Made by a program: the position numbers and the translations under genes
From: DATFWC01 sp963777755
GTDB taxonomy: Bacteria > Pseudomonadota > Alphaproteobacteria > Rhizobiales > Xanthobacteraceae
Assembly (NCBI GenBank): GCA_963777755.1
Contig: CAVZSC010000043.1
Location: 1 to 64,000 of the forward strand
Reading direction: 5' to 3'
Length of the DNA: 64,000 nucleotides
Notes under the pieces: generated by a model
Databases searched by the model: none
Seen by the model: the letters and a program-made list of their open reading frames with translations, nothing else
What the model was told of the DNA's origin: nothing
Part shown: positions 8,651-17,127 of the stretch, piece by piece
Numbering within the stretch: position 1 is the stretch's first letter
Layout of the letters: each line of letters starts with the position of its first letter

Positions 8651-9945
8651 CGGAAGCTCTGGTCGGCCTGGGTCTGATGATGGCCCTGGCGCTGCTGCGC
8701 ATCCCGATCGCCATCTCGATGGGCGTCGTCGGTTTTCTCGGCGTCGCCTATCTGCGCGACTGGAACTTCGCCCCGGCGCTGGCGATGGTGGAGACCAAGG
8801 TCTACGAGACGGGCCGCAACTATACGCTGTCGGTGGTGCCCCTGTTCATACTCATGGGCAACTTCGTCACGCGCGCCGGCATGTCGCAGGAGCTGTTCCG
8901 CGCAGCCTACACCTGCATCGGCCATTTGCGCGGCGGCCTTGCCATGGCGACGGTCTGTGCCTGCGCCGGCTTCGGCGCCATCTGCGGCTCCTCGATCGCG
9001 ACCGCCGCCACCATGACCAAGGTCGCCTATCCGGCGATGAAAAACCTCGGCTACTCGGACCGCTTGTCGACCGGGGCAATCGCCGGCGGCGGCACGCTCG
9101 GAATTCTCATTCCGCCCTCGACCATCATGGTGATCTACGGCGTGCTCACCGAGACCAATATCGGCAAGCTGTTCGCCGCCGGCATCATGCCGGGCATCCT
9201 GGCCACCGTTCTCTTGTGCCTCGCGGTGCAATGGATCGTCTGGACCGATCCGGCCTCGGGGCCGCGCGGCAAGCGCTCCACCTGGGGCGAGCGGCTCAAC
9301 GCGCTCCGGGGCGTGTGGGCGGTGGCGATGCTGTTCATCGTCGTCATGGGCGGCATCTATGGCGGCGTGTTCACGGCGACGGAAGGCGCGGGAATCGGTG
9401 CCTTCGGCGCGCTCTGCTTCGCGCTGGCGCGCCGCGCGCTCACCTGGCACAGGCTGCTCGACGCCCTGGTCGAGTCCGCGCGCACGACGGCAATGCTGTT
9501 CGCCATCCTGACCGGCGCGCTGATGTTCGCCGAGTTCGTCAACTACACGTCGATGCCGAACGACCTCAAGAACCTCGTCACGTCGTACAACCTGTCTCCG
9601 CTCCTGGTGGTGACGGCGATCTGCGCGATCTACGTCATCCTCGGCACCGCCATGGAGGAGCTGTCGATGATCCTGCTGACGGTGCCGGTGTTCTTTCCGC
9701 TCATCGTGCACCTCGGCCTCGACCCCATCTGGTTCGGCATCCTGATCGTCGTGGTGGTGGAGATCGGCTTGATCAGTCCGCCGGTCGGCATGAACCTGTT
9801 CGTCATCAACGCGCTGCTGCCGCAGGTCCCCACGCGCACGGTGTTTCACGGCGTGCTGCCGTTCATGGTCGCAGACGTAGTGCGGCTCGCCATCCTGATC
9901 GCGTTTCCCGCCATCTCGCTGTGGCTGCCCAGCCTGATGCGGTGA
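8647..9945 (+). CDS. dctM: TRAP transporter large permease subunit (DctM)
   Basis: Large TRAP permease, 432 aa and strongly hydrophobic, which carries the sodium-coupled solute path in the inner membrane. Family signatures include FGAICGSSIATAATMTKVA, GGTLGILIPPST and GLISPPVGMNLFVIN. The start at 8647 overlaps the DctQ stop. With DctP and DctQ it makes a complete TRAP set apart from the receptor frameshift. The substrate is probably a carboxylate, which cannot be refined from sequence. Confidence 0.92.
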   Translation: MTEALVGLGLMMALALLRIPIAISMGVVGFLGVAYLRDWNFAPALAMVETKVYETGRNYTLSVVPLFILMGNFVTRAGMSQELFRAAYTCIGHLRGGLAMATVCACAGFGAICGSSIATAATMTKVAYPAMKNLGYSDRLSTGAIAGGGTLGILIPPSTIMVIYGVLTETNIGKLFAAGIMPGILATVLLCLAVQWIVWTDPASGPRGKRSTWGERLNALRGVWAVAMLFIVVMGGIYGGVFTATEGAGIGAFGALCFALARRALTWHRLLDALVESARTTAMLFAILTGALMFAEFVNYTSMPNDLKNLVTSYNLSPLLVVTAICAIYVILGTAMEELSMILLTVPVFFPLIVHLGLDPIWFGILIVVVVEIGLISPPVGMNLFVINALLPQVPTRTVFHGVLPFMVADVVRLAILIAFPAISLWLPSLMR

Positions 9946-10127
9946 TTCGGCGCGCGCGCGCCCGAGGCCTTCGCGAGGTTCACGGGGTCGAAGGCAATGC
10001 CCGCGATGAAGGGGGAACACCGCAAACCCCGACGATCGTTCCGGGTGGTGCTGCTCGACCAATGGCGCGGCAGCTGGCTTGAGGGACTTCGAGCCGCCGC
10101 GCTATAATACGCCACCGGGAGGCCGCC

Positions 10128-12113
10128 ATGCCGCACCGCGTCGCTCTCGCCCTCGCATTTCTTGCCTGCGCCTGCGCGCTGCCCCTCGACGCCCACGGGC
10201 AGGACCGCGTCGCGCTCGTCATCGGCAATGGCAGGTACGTGCATGCCCCCGCCTTGTCCAACCCGGTCAACGACGCACAGGCGGTAACGGGTGCGCTGCG
10301 CCGCATCGGGTTCGTGGTGGTCTCCGGCGCTGATCTCGACCGCAGCGGAATGGAGCGGACGCTGTTCGAGTTCCTCGACCAGGCGCGCGCGGCGCGAGTT
10401 GTGTTACTCTTTTATGCCGGTCACGGGCTCCAGGTCGAGGGACGCAACTACCTGGTACCGATCGACGCACGGCTCGATTCGGCACGCGATCTCAATTTCG
10501 GCATGATCGAGCTCGACAAGGTGCTTGCCAGCCTCGACGAGCCCAACCGTGCCAACATCGTCATCCTCGACGCCTGCCGCGACAATCCGCTGGCGAGGAG
10601 CTTCGCCACGAAGGTTCGCTCCGGCGCGGTCGGTGCCGGCCTCGCCGCCTACACGTCGCTCGGCACCGGCACGCTGATCGCGTTCGCGACTGCCCCAGAC
10701 AAGGTGGCGCTCGATGGGATGGGGCCAAACAGCCCCTTCACCGAAAGCTTCGTCAAGCACGTGGGCACGCCGGGGCTCGAGGTGCGCCAGATGCTGACCA
10801 AGGTGCGTGCCGATGTTGCGCGCGCCACGGGAGACCGCCAGGTCCCGTGGGACAATTCCTCCTTGCGCGGCGACGTGTATCTCGCCGGCCTGTCGCCGGC
10901 GCCGGAACTGCCGCGCGCACAACCGCAGCAATCGAGCGAGGCCGAGCGCATCTGGGCGCTGACGCGGGATACGACCAGCACGGCACTGCTGGAGACCTTC
11001 ATCGCGCGCTTTCCCGGTACGATCTTCGCCGACCTGGCACGCGCGCGCCTCGACGAAATCAAGCGCAGCCTGAGCGTCGTGCCGACAATTCCTCAACCGC
11101 CGCCGGGGACCTCGGCGCCGGCAACGCAAGCCGTCGAGACGCCCCCTGGCCCGGTTGCGGCGCTGCCGCCGCGCCCGCCGCCGGATTTGGCCCCAGTGCA
11201 GGTTCCGCGGGCGAATTATCCGATGCGCACCGTCACGCTCATCGTGCCGTTTGCGCCAGGTGGCGCGGTCGACGTGATCGCGCGCACCGTGGCTCCCAAG
11301 CTGACCGAGTCGCTCGGCCAGCCGGTCATTGTCGAGAACAGACCGGGCGCCGGCGGGGGAGTTGGAGCGAGAAGTGTCGCTTCAGCAGCGGCCGACGGTC
11401 ACACCCTTCTTGTCGCCAATTCCGTGTTGCTGAGCGTATTACCCGGCCTGATGTCGAAACCTCCGTTCAATCCGCATCGCGACTTCTCCGCCGCCGGGTT
11501 GATTGCTGCCAGTCCGCAGGTCCTGGTGGTACCGGCATCATCGGCAGCCCGGTCGGTCGCCGATCTGATCGCCCAGGCGAAGAGCAGGCCGGGAAGCGTC
11601 ACCTACGCCTCGTCGGGCGTGGGAACGCTCTCTCACCTTGCCGGCGCCCAGTTCGCAGCCGTCAGCCGAGCGAGCCTCGTCCACGCGCCGTATGCGGGAA
11701 CGGGGCCGGCGCTCGCCGGCGTCAGCGGCGGCCAGGCCCAGATGATGTTCGCCGACGCGGTGACTGTCCTGACGCAAATCAAGACTGGGCAGTTGCGGGC
11801 GCTCGCGGTGGCGGGCGACCGGCGGCAGAGCGGGCTGCCCAGCATCCCGACCATGACCGAGGCCGGCCTCGGAGGCTTTGAAGCCGTGACGCGCTATGGC
11901 CTGGTTGCGCCGAAGAAAACCTCGGCGCAGGTCATCGCCAAGCTCAACGCCAGCCTGCGCAATGCGATCATCGATCGGGACATCGGCGGGCGGCTGAGCA
12001 ATATGGGCCTCGAGGTGACACCGGGTCCGGCGGGCGAACATGCGCGAGCGATCGCGCAGGAGACGGCGCGGTGGTCCAAGGTGATCCGCGACGCCGGCAT
12101 CAAGCCGAACTGA
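10128..12113 (+). CDS. Secreted caspase (peptidase C14) - Bug/TctC receptor fusion protein
   Basis: One uninterrupted 661-residue protein with two unrelated domains. Residues 1-25 are a signal peptide. Residues 26-255 form a caspase/peptidase C14 p20 domain (VALVIGNGRY) with both catalytic residues: His99 in FYAGHG and Cys150 in ILDACRDNP. Residues 260-363 are a helical, then Pro-rich linker. Residues 364-661 are a complete Bug/TctC tricarboxylate-type solute-receptor domain (IVPFAPGGAVDVIAR, VIVENRPGAGG, VTYASSGVGTLSHLAG). Stand-alone Bug proteins have about 300 residues after their signal, so the domain is full length. GGGAGG precedes the ATG. Export to the periplasm is inferred from the signal. 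Whether the solute domain controls the protease is unknown. Confidence 0.88.
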   Translation: MPHRVALALAFLACACALPLDAHGQDRVALVIGNGRYVHAPALSNPVNDAQAVTGALRRIGFVVVSGADLDRSGMERTLFEFLDQARAARVVLLFYAGHGLQVEGRNYLVPIDARLDSARDLNFGMIELDKVLASLDEPNRANIVILDACRDNPLARSFATKVRSGAVGAGLAAYTSLGTGTLIAFATAPDKVALDGMGPNSPFTESFVKHVGTPGLEVRQMLTKVRADVARATGDRQVPWDNSSLRGDVYLAGLSPAPELPRAQPQQSSEAERIWALTRDTTSTALLETFIARFPGTIFADLARARLDEIKRSLSVVPTIPQPPPGTSAPATQAVETPPGPVAALPPRPPPDLAPVQVPRANYPMRTVTLIVPFAPGGAVDVIARTVAPKLTESLGQPVIVENRPGAGGGVGARSVASAAADGHTLLVANSVLLSVLPGLMSKPPFNPHRDFSAAGLIAASPQVLVVPASSAARSVADLIAQAKSRPGSVTYASSGVGTLSHLAGAQFAAVSRASLVHAPYAGTGPALAGVSGGQAQMMFADAVTVLTQIKTGQLRALAVAGDRRQSGLPSIPTMTEAGLGGFEAVTRYGLVAPKKTSAQVIAKLNASLRNAIIDRDIGGRLSNMGLEVTPGPAGEHARAIAQETARWSKVIRDAGIKPN

Positions 12114-12122
12114 GCCGCCAAG

Positions 12123-12180
12123 CCGCTGTGGGATTCCGCACGCCGTCGCCCGAGGTTTCCGTTGTGGGTTTTCCCACAGC
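12123..12180. terminator. Hairpin after the caspase-Bug gene
   Basis: GCTGTGGGA at 12123-12131 and TCCCACAGC at 12172-12180 are exact reverse complements beginning nine bases after the stop codon. There is no strong T tract and the loop is long, so termination is only a possibility. Confidence 0.3.
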
Positions 12181-12365
12181 GTCCAGGCCGCCGTCCATCT
12201 AGCGTCCCCTCCGGTCGCAACATTGCGCAGGGAGAAGGGCGTGGGCCGGCGGCAAACCCTGTTTCGTTCCGAGACGGCCGCGTTTCGGCGGCTGCAGCAA
12301 TCGGGCGAAGCCGTTCTGCTTCAGCCGGGCCCCGGCCCACGCCCGCCGCTCCGGTCGCCTGTGGC

Positions 12366-12809
12366 ATGACGCCCGCCGACATCACCCTTGCAGCGTTCAC
12401 GCTGTGCAACAGCCTGCGCGTGCTCGCCTACCTGCCGCAGATCGCCAGGGCGGCCAGGGACCCGGGCGGCGCGCAGGCCATCTCGTTTGCGACCTGGGGC
12501 CTGTTCCTGCTGTCGAACGTGTCGGCGGTCGCCTATGCGCTGGTGAACAAGGACGACTGGACGATGGCGGTGGTGTTCCTCGCCAACGGGCTCGGCTGCA
12601 CGGCGATCCTCTCGATCGGCGCCTGGAAGCGAGCCGAATATCGCCGACGCATGCGGACGCAGGCGCCTGTTCGGGTAAGACTCAGTGTGGCCACGGGACC
12701 GGGCGGCCGCAGCACGCTCAACCAGGGTCCGGCACCGCGCCGGGCGATGGCCGCATTATTCCCGGCCAACCGTCCCCGCCGTTCACGCAGGCCGTTTCGC
12801 CGCTGGTGA
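12366..12809 (+). CDS. Small PQ-loop membrane protein (SemiSWEET-like)
   Basis: A 147-residue protein. Residues 1-90 form three hydrophobic helices with the LAYLPQI motif (Pro24-Gln25) of PQ-loop proteins, and SFATWGLFLLSNVSAVAYAL follows as helix 2. SemiSWEET-type proteins of about 90 residues dimerise to move small sugars. The remaining ~55 residues are basic, low in complexity and atypical, so the true end may be nearer residue 95 if a frameshift is hidden. The frame is open upstream to 12162, but similarity begins at the ATG at 12366. It lies directly before the P450 gene. Confidence 0.65.
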   Translation: MTPADITLAAFTLCNSLRVLAYLPQIARAARDPGGAQAISFATWGLFLLSNVSAVAYALVNKDDWTMAVVFLANGLGCTAILSIGAWKRAEYRRRMRTQAPVRVRLSVATGPGGRSTLNQGPAPRRAMAALFPANRPRRSRRPFRRW

Positions 12810-14183
12810 ATGGCGTGCAGAATGCCGGTCACGAACTCGACGCGGATGCGTGGCAGCAGGGGACTGAAGGCCGCGACAACGGACAGGACCATGGCGACGC
12901 AGGACGGTCGATCGTCTGCCGGCGAAAGCGGGGTCGCGCGACGGCTCGCGCGCGATTTCGACATCAAGCGGCTCGATGCGTCCTTCCTCGACGATCCGTT
13001 TCCGACCTATCGGGCGCTGCGCGAACATGACCCGATCCATCGCATGCCGGACGGATCGTACTTCCTCAGCCGGTACGACGATTGCGCCGCCGTGTATCGC
13101 GATCCGGACACCTGGAGCTCCGACAAGAGAATCGACTTCCGCCCCAATCTCGGCGACAGCTCGCTCTACGAGCATCACACGACCAGCCTGGTGTTCAACG
13201 ATCCGCCCTATCACACCCGGGTCCGCAAGCTTCTGGCACCGGCCTTCACGCCGCGGGCGCTGACGGCGTTGCAGCCGCGCATCGAGGCGCTGGTCGACCG
13301 CCTGCTCGATCGCGCCGCCGCCCGCGGCAGCATCGATCTGATCTCGGACTTCGCGGCGGCAATCCCGCTGCAGCTCATCGGCGACATGCTGGGCGTACCG
13401 GACGACGAGCGCGGCTCCCTGCGCGCCTGGTCGCTCGCGATCCTCGGCGCGCTCGAGCCGGTCCTGACGCCCGAGCAGTTCCGGCGCGGCACCAAGGCGG
13501 TGGACGATTTCAAGCTCTATCTGCGCGACCTGGTGGCGCGCCGTGCGCGCGAGCAGCACCTGGACGAGGGCGAGATCCTGTCCAAGCTGATCGCCGCCAG
13601 CGAGCTGGCGCCCGGCGCCGGCGAAGCGGCGCGGGGCGGCGGGGCAGGGGAGCGCATGAGCGACCTTGAGCTCCTGCACAATTGCATCTTCATCCTCAAT
13701 GCCGGGCACGAGACGACCACCAACCTGATCGGCAACGGCGTCGACCTCCTGCTCCGCAACCCGGATGCCCTGGGCGACCTGCGTGCGCATCCCGAACTCA
13801 TCGAGACCGCGGTCGAGGAGTTCCTGCGCCTGGAAAGCTCCAACCAGCTCGGCAATCGCCGCGCCGCCCGGGACACCACGCTCGGGGGCATCGCAATGCC
13901 GCAGGGCACCTACATTCACATCGGCATCGGGGCCGCGAATCGCGATCCGGCCCAATTTCCCGATCCCGACCGCCTCGACATCAGGCGCCATCCCAACCGG
14001 CATCTCGCCTTCGCCACCGGCATCCACGCCTGCGCCGGCATGTCGCTCGCCCGCATGGAAGCGCAGGTCGCGATCGGCCGCCTGGTGCGGCGCTTCGCGC
14101 GGATCGAGCGCGCCGGATCCTTCGTCCGCGGCGGCCGCGCCCGCTTCCGCGGGTTCCTGCAGTATCCGGTGCGGGTGGCTTAG
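12810..14183 (+). CDS. Cytochrome P450
   Basis: Soluble bacterial cytochrome P450 monooxygenase, 457 aa from the ATG at 12810 that abuts the previous stop. A second ATG at 12891 (MATQDGRSSAGE) would give 430 aa, nearer the usual size, and is about as likely. The I-helix oxygen-activation motif is AGHETT (298-303) and the E-x-x-R is in EEFLR. The heme loop FATGIHACAGMSLAR has the cysteine ligand at residue 408. The enzyme needs a ferredoxin and reductase not found nearby. The substrate is unknown. Its end overlaps by four bases the end of the convergent receptor gene. Confidence 0.93.
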   Translation: MACRMPVTNSTRMRGSRGLKAATTDRTMATQDGRSSAGESGVARRLARDFDIKRLDASFLDDPFPTYRALREHDPIHRMPDGSYFLSRYDDCAAVYRDPDTWSSDKRIDFRPNLGDSSLYEHHTTSLVFNDPPYHTRVRKLLAPAFTPRALTALQPRIEALVDRLLDRAAARGSIDLISDFAAAIPLQLIGDMLGVPDDERGSLRAWSLAILGALEPVLTPEQFRRGTKAVDDFKLYLRDLVARRAREQHLDEGEILSKLIAASELAPGAGEAARGGGAGERMSDLELLHNCIFILNAGHETTTNLIGNGVDLLLRNPDALGDLRAHPELIETAVEEFLRLESSNQLGNRRAARDTTLGGIAMPQGTYIHIGIGAANRDPAQFPDPDRLDIRRHPNRHLAFATGIHACAGMSLARMEAQVAIGRLVRRFARIERAGSFVRGGRARFRGFLQYPVRVA

Positions 14184-14938
14184 AGCGCCAGTCCCTTGGT
14201 CTTGTAGATCGCGGTCGCCTCCGGCGCGGCGAGGTGGCGAATGAACGCCCGCGCGGACTCCGGCTGTTTGGCGCCGGCGGTGATGCCGGCCGAATAGGTG
14301 GTGATCTGCTGCAACTCGGCGGGCAGCATGCCGATCACCTCGACGTCCGGGTTCGTCATCAGCTCGGACACCTGCTGCAGCCCGATCTCGGCCTCGCCGC
14401 TCGACACCAGCACGCTGACGCGGCCGTTGGGCCCGCCGGCCGCGAGCTTGACCTTGGGCGTCACCTCGGCGGCGATGCCGAGCCGCTCGAACAGCTTCAT
14501 CACGTGGGCCGCCGTGATGCCGCCGCCGGCGGGCGCGGTGTGGCCAATGGACTTCGCCGCGAGGAGCGCGCGCCGAAGCGCGTCGGCGGACGACACGTCG
14601 GGCCTGGGCGCGCCCTTGGCGACCGCGATGCCGATGGCGGTGCGCGCGACGTCGGTGCGGCCGGGGAGAACCTTGGCTTGCCCGATCAGCTCGTCGAGCG
14701 CGCCGCTGTCGATCACGATCAGGTCGGCCGGCTCGCCGCCGAGGAACCGCCGCGAAATGCCGCCGGACGGGCCATAGCTCACGCGAACCGTGTGCCCGGT
14801 CTGGCGCTCGAACGGCGGCACGACCTCTTCGATCGCCGCCTTCATGGCGGTGGTGATCAGCGCATCGATGTCCGCCGCGCCCGCCGCGTTCATTGCGCCG
14901 ATCAGCACGGCGGCGGCGAGAATCGCGAGCTTGCGCAT
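14180..14938 (-). CDS. ModA-like periplasmic substrate-binding protein (copy 1a)
   Basis: A 252-residue exported protein with a signal peptide ending at AAGAAD, followed by a type 2 periplasmic binding fold of the ModA/SBP_bac_11 class (VVPPFERQTGH, YGPSGGISRRF, KVKLAAGGPNGRVSVLVSSG). Molybdate receptors belong to this class, but no ModB or ModC gene is near, and many members have other or unknown ligands. It follows its paralogue at 14952 with a 13-base gap and is probably cotranscribed with it. GGGAGG precedes the ATG. A truncated copy lies at 18660-18984. Confidence 0.82.
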   Translation of the reverse strand: MRKLAILAAAVLIGAMNAAGAADIDALITTAMKAAIEEVVPPFERQTGHTVRVSYGPSGGISRRFLGGEPADLIVIDSGALDELIGQAKVLPGRTDVARTAIGIAVAKGAPRPDVSSADALRRALLAAKSIGHTAPAGGGITAAHVMKLFERLGIAAEVTPKVKLAAGGPNGRVSVLVSSGEAEIGLQQVSELMTNPDVEVIGMLPAELQQITTYSAGITAGAKQPESARAFIRHLAAPEATAIYKTKGLAL

Positions 14939-15775
14939 GAAAGTCCTCCCATCATGCCGGATCCAACCCCTTGGCCTTCCAGATCGGCGCAGCGGCCGGC
15001 GCGATCAGGGCCTTGATCAGCGCCTGCGCGGCTTCGCCTTCCCGGGCGCTCGCCGTAACGCCGGCGGAATAGATGGTCGTCAGCTGCAGCTCGGCGGGCA
15101 GCATGCCGATCACCTCGACGGCGGGATTCGACAACAGCTCGGACACCTGCTGCAAGCCGATCTCGGCCTCGCCGCTCGACACCAGCACGCTCACGCGGCC
15201 CTGGGGGCCGCCGGCCGCGAGCTTGACCTTGGGCGTGATCTCGGCGGCGATCCCGAGCGTCTCGAACATCCGCATGATGTGCCCCGCCGTGATGCTGCCG
15301 CCGGCGGGTGACGCGTGGCCGATGGCCCGCGCCGCGAGCAGCGCGCGCCGCAGCGCTTCGGGCGTCGACACGTCGGGCCTCGGCGCGCCCTTGCGCACCG
15401 CGATGCCGATGCCGGTGCGGGCGAGATCGATGCGGCCGGCCACGATCTTGCCCTGCCGGATAAGGGCGTCGATCGCCGTGCTGTCGGTGAGGAAGACGTC
15501 GACCGGCTCGCCGCGCTCGAACCGGGGAACAAGCGCGCCCGAGGGGGCGTAGCTCGCCCGGATGGAGTGGCCGTTCTGCCGCTCGAACGGCGGCATGAGC
15601 TCGTCCGTCACCGTCTTGATGGCGGTCGAGATGAAGGCGTTGATCTCGGCGGCCGGGGCCGCTCCGGCGGTGGCGAGCAGCACGATGACGATGGCGAACG
15701 TGCGCATCGGATCCCTCCCATCGCGGGCCGAGGGCCCACAGGCTACCTGACTTCGCGCGCTTGCGTCAGGGGCGG
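14613..15775. repeat. Segmental duplication, copy 1 (receptor gene pair)
   Basis: About 1.16 kb including the 5' part of receptor 1a and all of receptor 1b recurs in the same orientation at about 18660-19815. Copy 2 has lost everything before CCCTTGGCGA. The copies bracket the double-glycine peptide island, so the island lies between two homologous blocks able to recombine. Confidence 0.85.
14952..15707 (-). CDS. ModA-like periplasmic substrate-binding protein (copy 1b)
   Basis: A 251-residue exported paralogue of the neighbouring receptor with a signal peptide (FAIVIVLLATAGAAPAAE) and the same binding-protein fold (LMPPFERQNGH, SGALVPRFERGEPVDV, KVKLAAGGPQGRVSVL). The ATG at 15707 is preceded by GGGAGGG. 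It is the first gene of a two-receptor operon. A near-identical full-length copy lies at 18998-19753, with only scattered substitutions (for example FETLG against FEALG). The ligand is unknown and no permease or ATPase partner is in the window. Confidence 0.82.
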   Translation of the reverse strand: MRTFAIVIVLLATAGAAPAAEINAFISTAIKTVTDELMPPFERQNGHSIRASYAPSGALVPRFERGEPVDVFLTDSTAIDALIRQGKIVAGRIDLARTGIGIAVRKGAPRPDVSTPEALRRALLAARAIGHASPAGGSITAGHIMRMFETLGIAAEITPKVKLAAGGPQGRVSVLVSSGEAEIGLQQVSELLSNPAVEVIGMLPAELQLTTIYSAGVTASAREGEAAQALIKALIAPAAAPIWKAKGLDPA

Positions 15776-15820
15776 GCCAACTCGTCGATCGCCGCGATCT
15801 CGTTCGCGGCTGGAGCACGA

Positions 15821-16276
15821 TCAAGGGAGCGACCGAGCGCATGGCCTTCGGGTTGCCGAGCAAGATCGCCGACGCCTTGCCGAGTTTGACGGACGCTGAC
15901 AATGCACGCATCCGGCAGCTCGTCGCGGACGGCGTCGAGGACTGCGACTTGTCGCGCGGCTTCCACGTTGGCGGCGCGATCGCCGACGACGACGCGGGTT
16001 GCTGCTGAGACTAGAAAAAGGGGCCGCTGCCGACCCCTCATCATTGCCTGCCGTGCCGTCGCACCAGATCACGCCGTCCTGTTTTGCCTTACGTCGTACA
16101 TCGCGCCGGGCGGGGTATTCCCTGTCTGCGACTGGGACCAACTCCCTGTCTGCGAACTCGGACCAACTGAAACTGGCGTAGTTATTAATCAAACTATTTT
16201 CCAGGACAAAACCTCCCGTGACGAGGTCGAGTTCGGCTGCGGTCAACTCTCGGTGTTCGTTGTTATTATTTGACAT
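15821..16276 (-). CDS. Double-glycine leader peptide A (candidate secreted peptide or bacteriocin-like precursor)
   Basis: The ATG at 16276 has AAGGAG eight bases upstream. Residues 1-22 (SNNNNEHRELTAAELDLVTGG after Met) match the Gly-Gly leader of peptides exported by peptidase-C39 ABC transporters, with the usual E-L-D-x-V spacing before GG. The core begins FVLENSLINNYASFSWSEF. The frame runs on to 15821 through a likely terminator at 16015-16038 and becomes Arg-rich. I therefore suspect the true end is about 70-80 residues in, with a frameshift: one frame over, a TGA lies at about 16043, just before the terminator. No modifying enzyme or exporter is in the window. Confidence 0.6.
   Translation of the reverse strand: MSNNNNEHRELTAAELDLVTGGFVLENSLINNYASFSWSEFADRELVPVADREYPARRDVRRKAKQDGVIWCDGTAGNDEGSAAAPFSSLSSNPRRRRRSRRQRGSRATSRSPRRRPRRAAGCVHCQRPSNSARRRRSCSATRRPCARSLP
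15841..16008 (+). CDS. Small hypothetical protein (55 aa)
   Basis: A 55-residue frame opening at ATG 15841 and ending HVGGAIADDDAGCC. The composition is protein-like (ADALPSLTDADNARIRQLVA gives an amphipathic helix), but I see no ribosome site and know no homologue. It is antisense to the apparent read-through end of peptide A, so at most one of the two is real there. It may instead be a gene remnant, because the same frame stays open upstream to the duplication edge. Confidence 0.3.
   Translation: MAFGLPSKIADALPSLTDADNARIRQLVADGVEDCDLSRGFHVGGAIADDDAGCC
16015..16038 (-). terminator. Probable intrinsic terminator of peptide A
   Basis: Read on the minus strand: AGGGGTC, loop GGCAGC, GGCCCC, then TTTTT. 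This is a six-pair stem with one G-U pair followed by a T run. It falls inside the nominal reading frame of peptide A, suggesting that frame is too long. Confidence 0.6.
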
Positions 16277-16290
16277 CACACATCTCCTTA

Positions 16291-16328
16291 TGAACCGAGC
16301 GCGACCATTCGCACTCGGTCGATGCTGG
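16291..16328 (-). promoter_or_regulatory. Shared upstream element, copy A
   Basis: On the plus strand it reads TGAACCGAGCGCGACCATTC then GCACTCGGTCGATGCTGG, 15 bases upstream of the ATG of peptide A. Closely similar sequence lies upstream of peptides B and C. It could be a promoter, an operator or a 5' leader structure. Confidence 0.5.
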
Positions 16329-16344
16329 AATTTTCGATTTTCTC

Positions 16345-16494
16345 TTAGAAGCCGACGCTGCCCGCGGAGGGATCGTAAGGCCGCTGGGACCGCAGGAAGT
16401 GGATGTCCTGAACACTAACTTTACCACCGCTCACCAAGTCCAATTCGTCGTCCCGCAACACGCGGTCAGTCTTGGCATTCTCGATCTTGCTCAT
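16345..16494 (-). CDS. Double-glycine leader peptide B (49 aa)
   Basis: Complete 49-residue precursor. Residues 1-24 are the leader, ending RDDELDLVSGG; the 25-residue core starts KVSVQDIHFLRSQ and ends SAGSVGF. AAGGAG lies seven bases before the ATG at 16494. The leader is identical in protein sequence to that of peptide C, while the cores share nothing. The core has no cysteine and no serine/threonine/cysteine-rich pattern, so lanthipeptide-type modification is not suggested. The likely path is cleavage after Gly-Gly and export by a C39-type transporter encoded elsewhere. The role (bacteriocin, signal or other) is inference. Confidence 0.72.
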   Translation of the reverse strand: MSKIENAKTDRVLRDDELDLVSGGKVSVQDIHFLRSQRPYDPSAGSVGF

Positions 16495-16632
16495 TGGTCC
16501 GCTCCTTGGGTTCGGTGGCCTCTCAAGCGGGCCACCAAGCTGAACCGAATGCGACCATTCGCACCCGTTCGATGCTGGGAGAATGGCACGACCGAAACCG
16601 CTGCGCTGTTCCCTGGGGGATAGGCTCAGCAG
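16424..16632. repeat. Promoter-plus-leader duplication, copy B
   Basis: About 209 bases nearly identical to 17613-17822, comprising the leader codons, ribosome site and upstream sequence. Identity on the core side stops within the second Gly codon of the Gly-Gly site (minus strand AGCGGTGG). The rest of 16495-16880 shows no further gene. Confidence 0.88.
16541..16578 (-). promoter_or_regulatory. Shared upstream element, copy B
   Basis: TGAACCGAATGCGACCATTC then GCACCCGTTCGATGCTGG on the plus strand, 46 bases upstream of the ATG of peptide B. Same element as at 16291 and 17730, but farther from the start than in copy A. Confidence 0.5.
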
Positions 16633-16880
16633 TTTTCTGCCGTCTTCGCGGCGCTGAAAACCCAGCAATTTCAATGGAGCCGGATGAGACGCAAGCTCCC
16701 CGCAAACATCCCGCCCAATGATGCCCTCTAGAGATCGCGCGACGCCCGAAGCCTCCAAAGTTTTTGGAGCCTTGAACCAAGCACCGTGACCGCGAAGCCG
16801 AGCGCAGGCGTCGCGATGCGGCCAGGGCGGCGCGCGCAATTGATCGGCCTGTCGCCCTGCTGGCGAAGGCAACCTCGACG

Positions 16881-17123
16881 ATGGCGAGCGAGACCGCCGC
16901 CGAGATCGATCACTTGCACAAGCTGGTTGCCAAGCTTGCGAAGCGCCTCGAAAAGATCGAGCGCAAGCCGGTCGCCGACCTTGCATCGATGCAGAACACG
17001 GTCGCCCGGCTCGATGCCACCTGCTCTCAACTGCAAAACACCATGATGAAATATTTCGAAGCGAGCAGCCGCGCGGGCAGCGGCGGTGGCGAGATCATCG
17101 ATCTTCCGGCTCGGCGCAACTGA
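16881..17123 (+). CDS. Small coiled-coil protein (80 aa)
   Basis: An 80-residue cytosolic protein. Residues 3-60 are heptad-rich (IDHLHKLVAKLAKRLEKIE and later NTVARLDATCSQLQNTMMKY), predicting a helical coiled coil, and the tail is Gly/Ser-rich. There is no clear ribosome site. It lies between peptides B and C on the opposite strand, four bases before the next plus-strand frame. I do not recognise it. An accessory role for the peptides is possible only by position. Confidence 0.5.
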   Translation: MASETAAEIDHLHKLVAKLAKRLEKIERKPVADLASMQNTVARLDATCSQLQNTMMKYFEASSRAGSGGGEIIDLPARRN

Positions 17124-17127
17124 AACC

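Noticed and set aside
14180..15707. Molybdate uptake operon
   Set aside because: The receptors are of the ModA fold, but no ModB, ModC or ModE gene is near, so a molybdate role is not supported.
16345..16986. A 213-residue minus-strand protein ending in peptide B
   Set aside because: The upstream part is Arg/Ser/Pro-rich and crosses the conserved promoter block; the ribosome site and the matching peptide C show that the gene starts at 16494.
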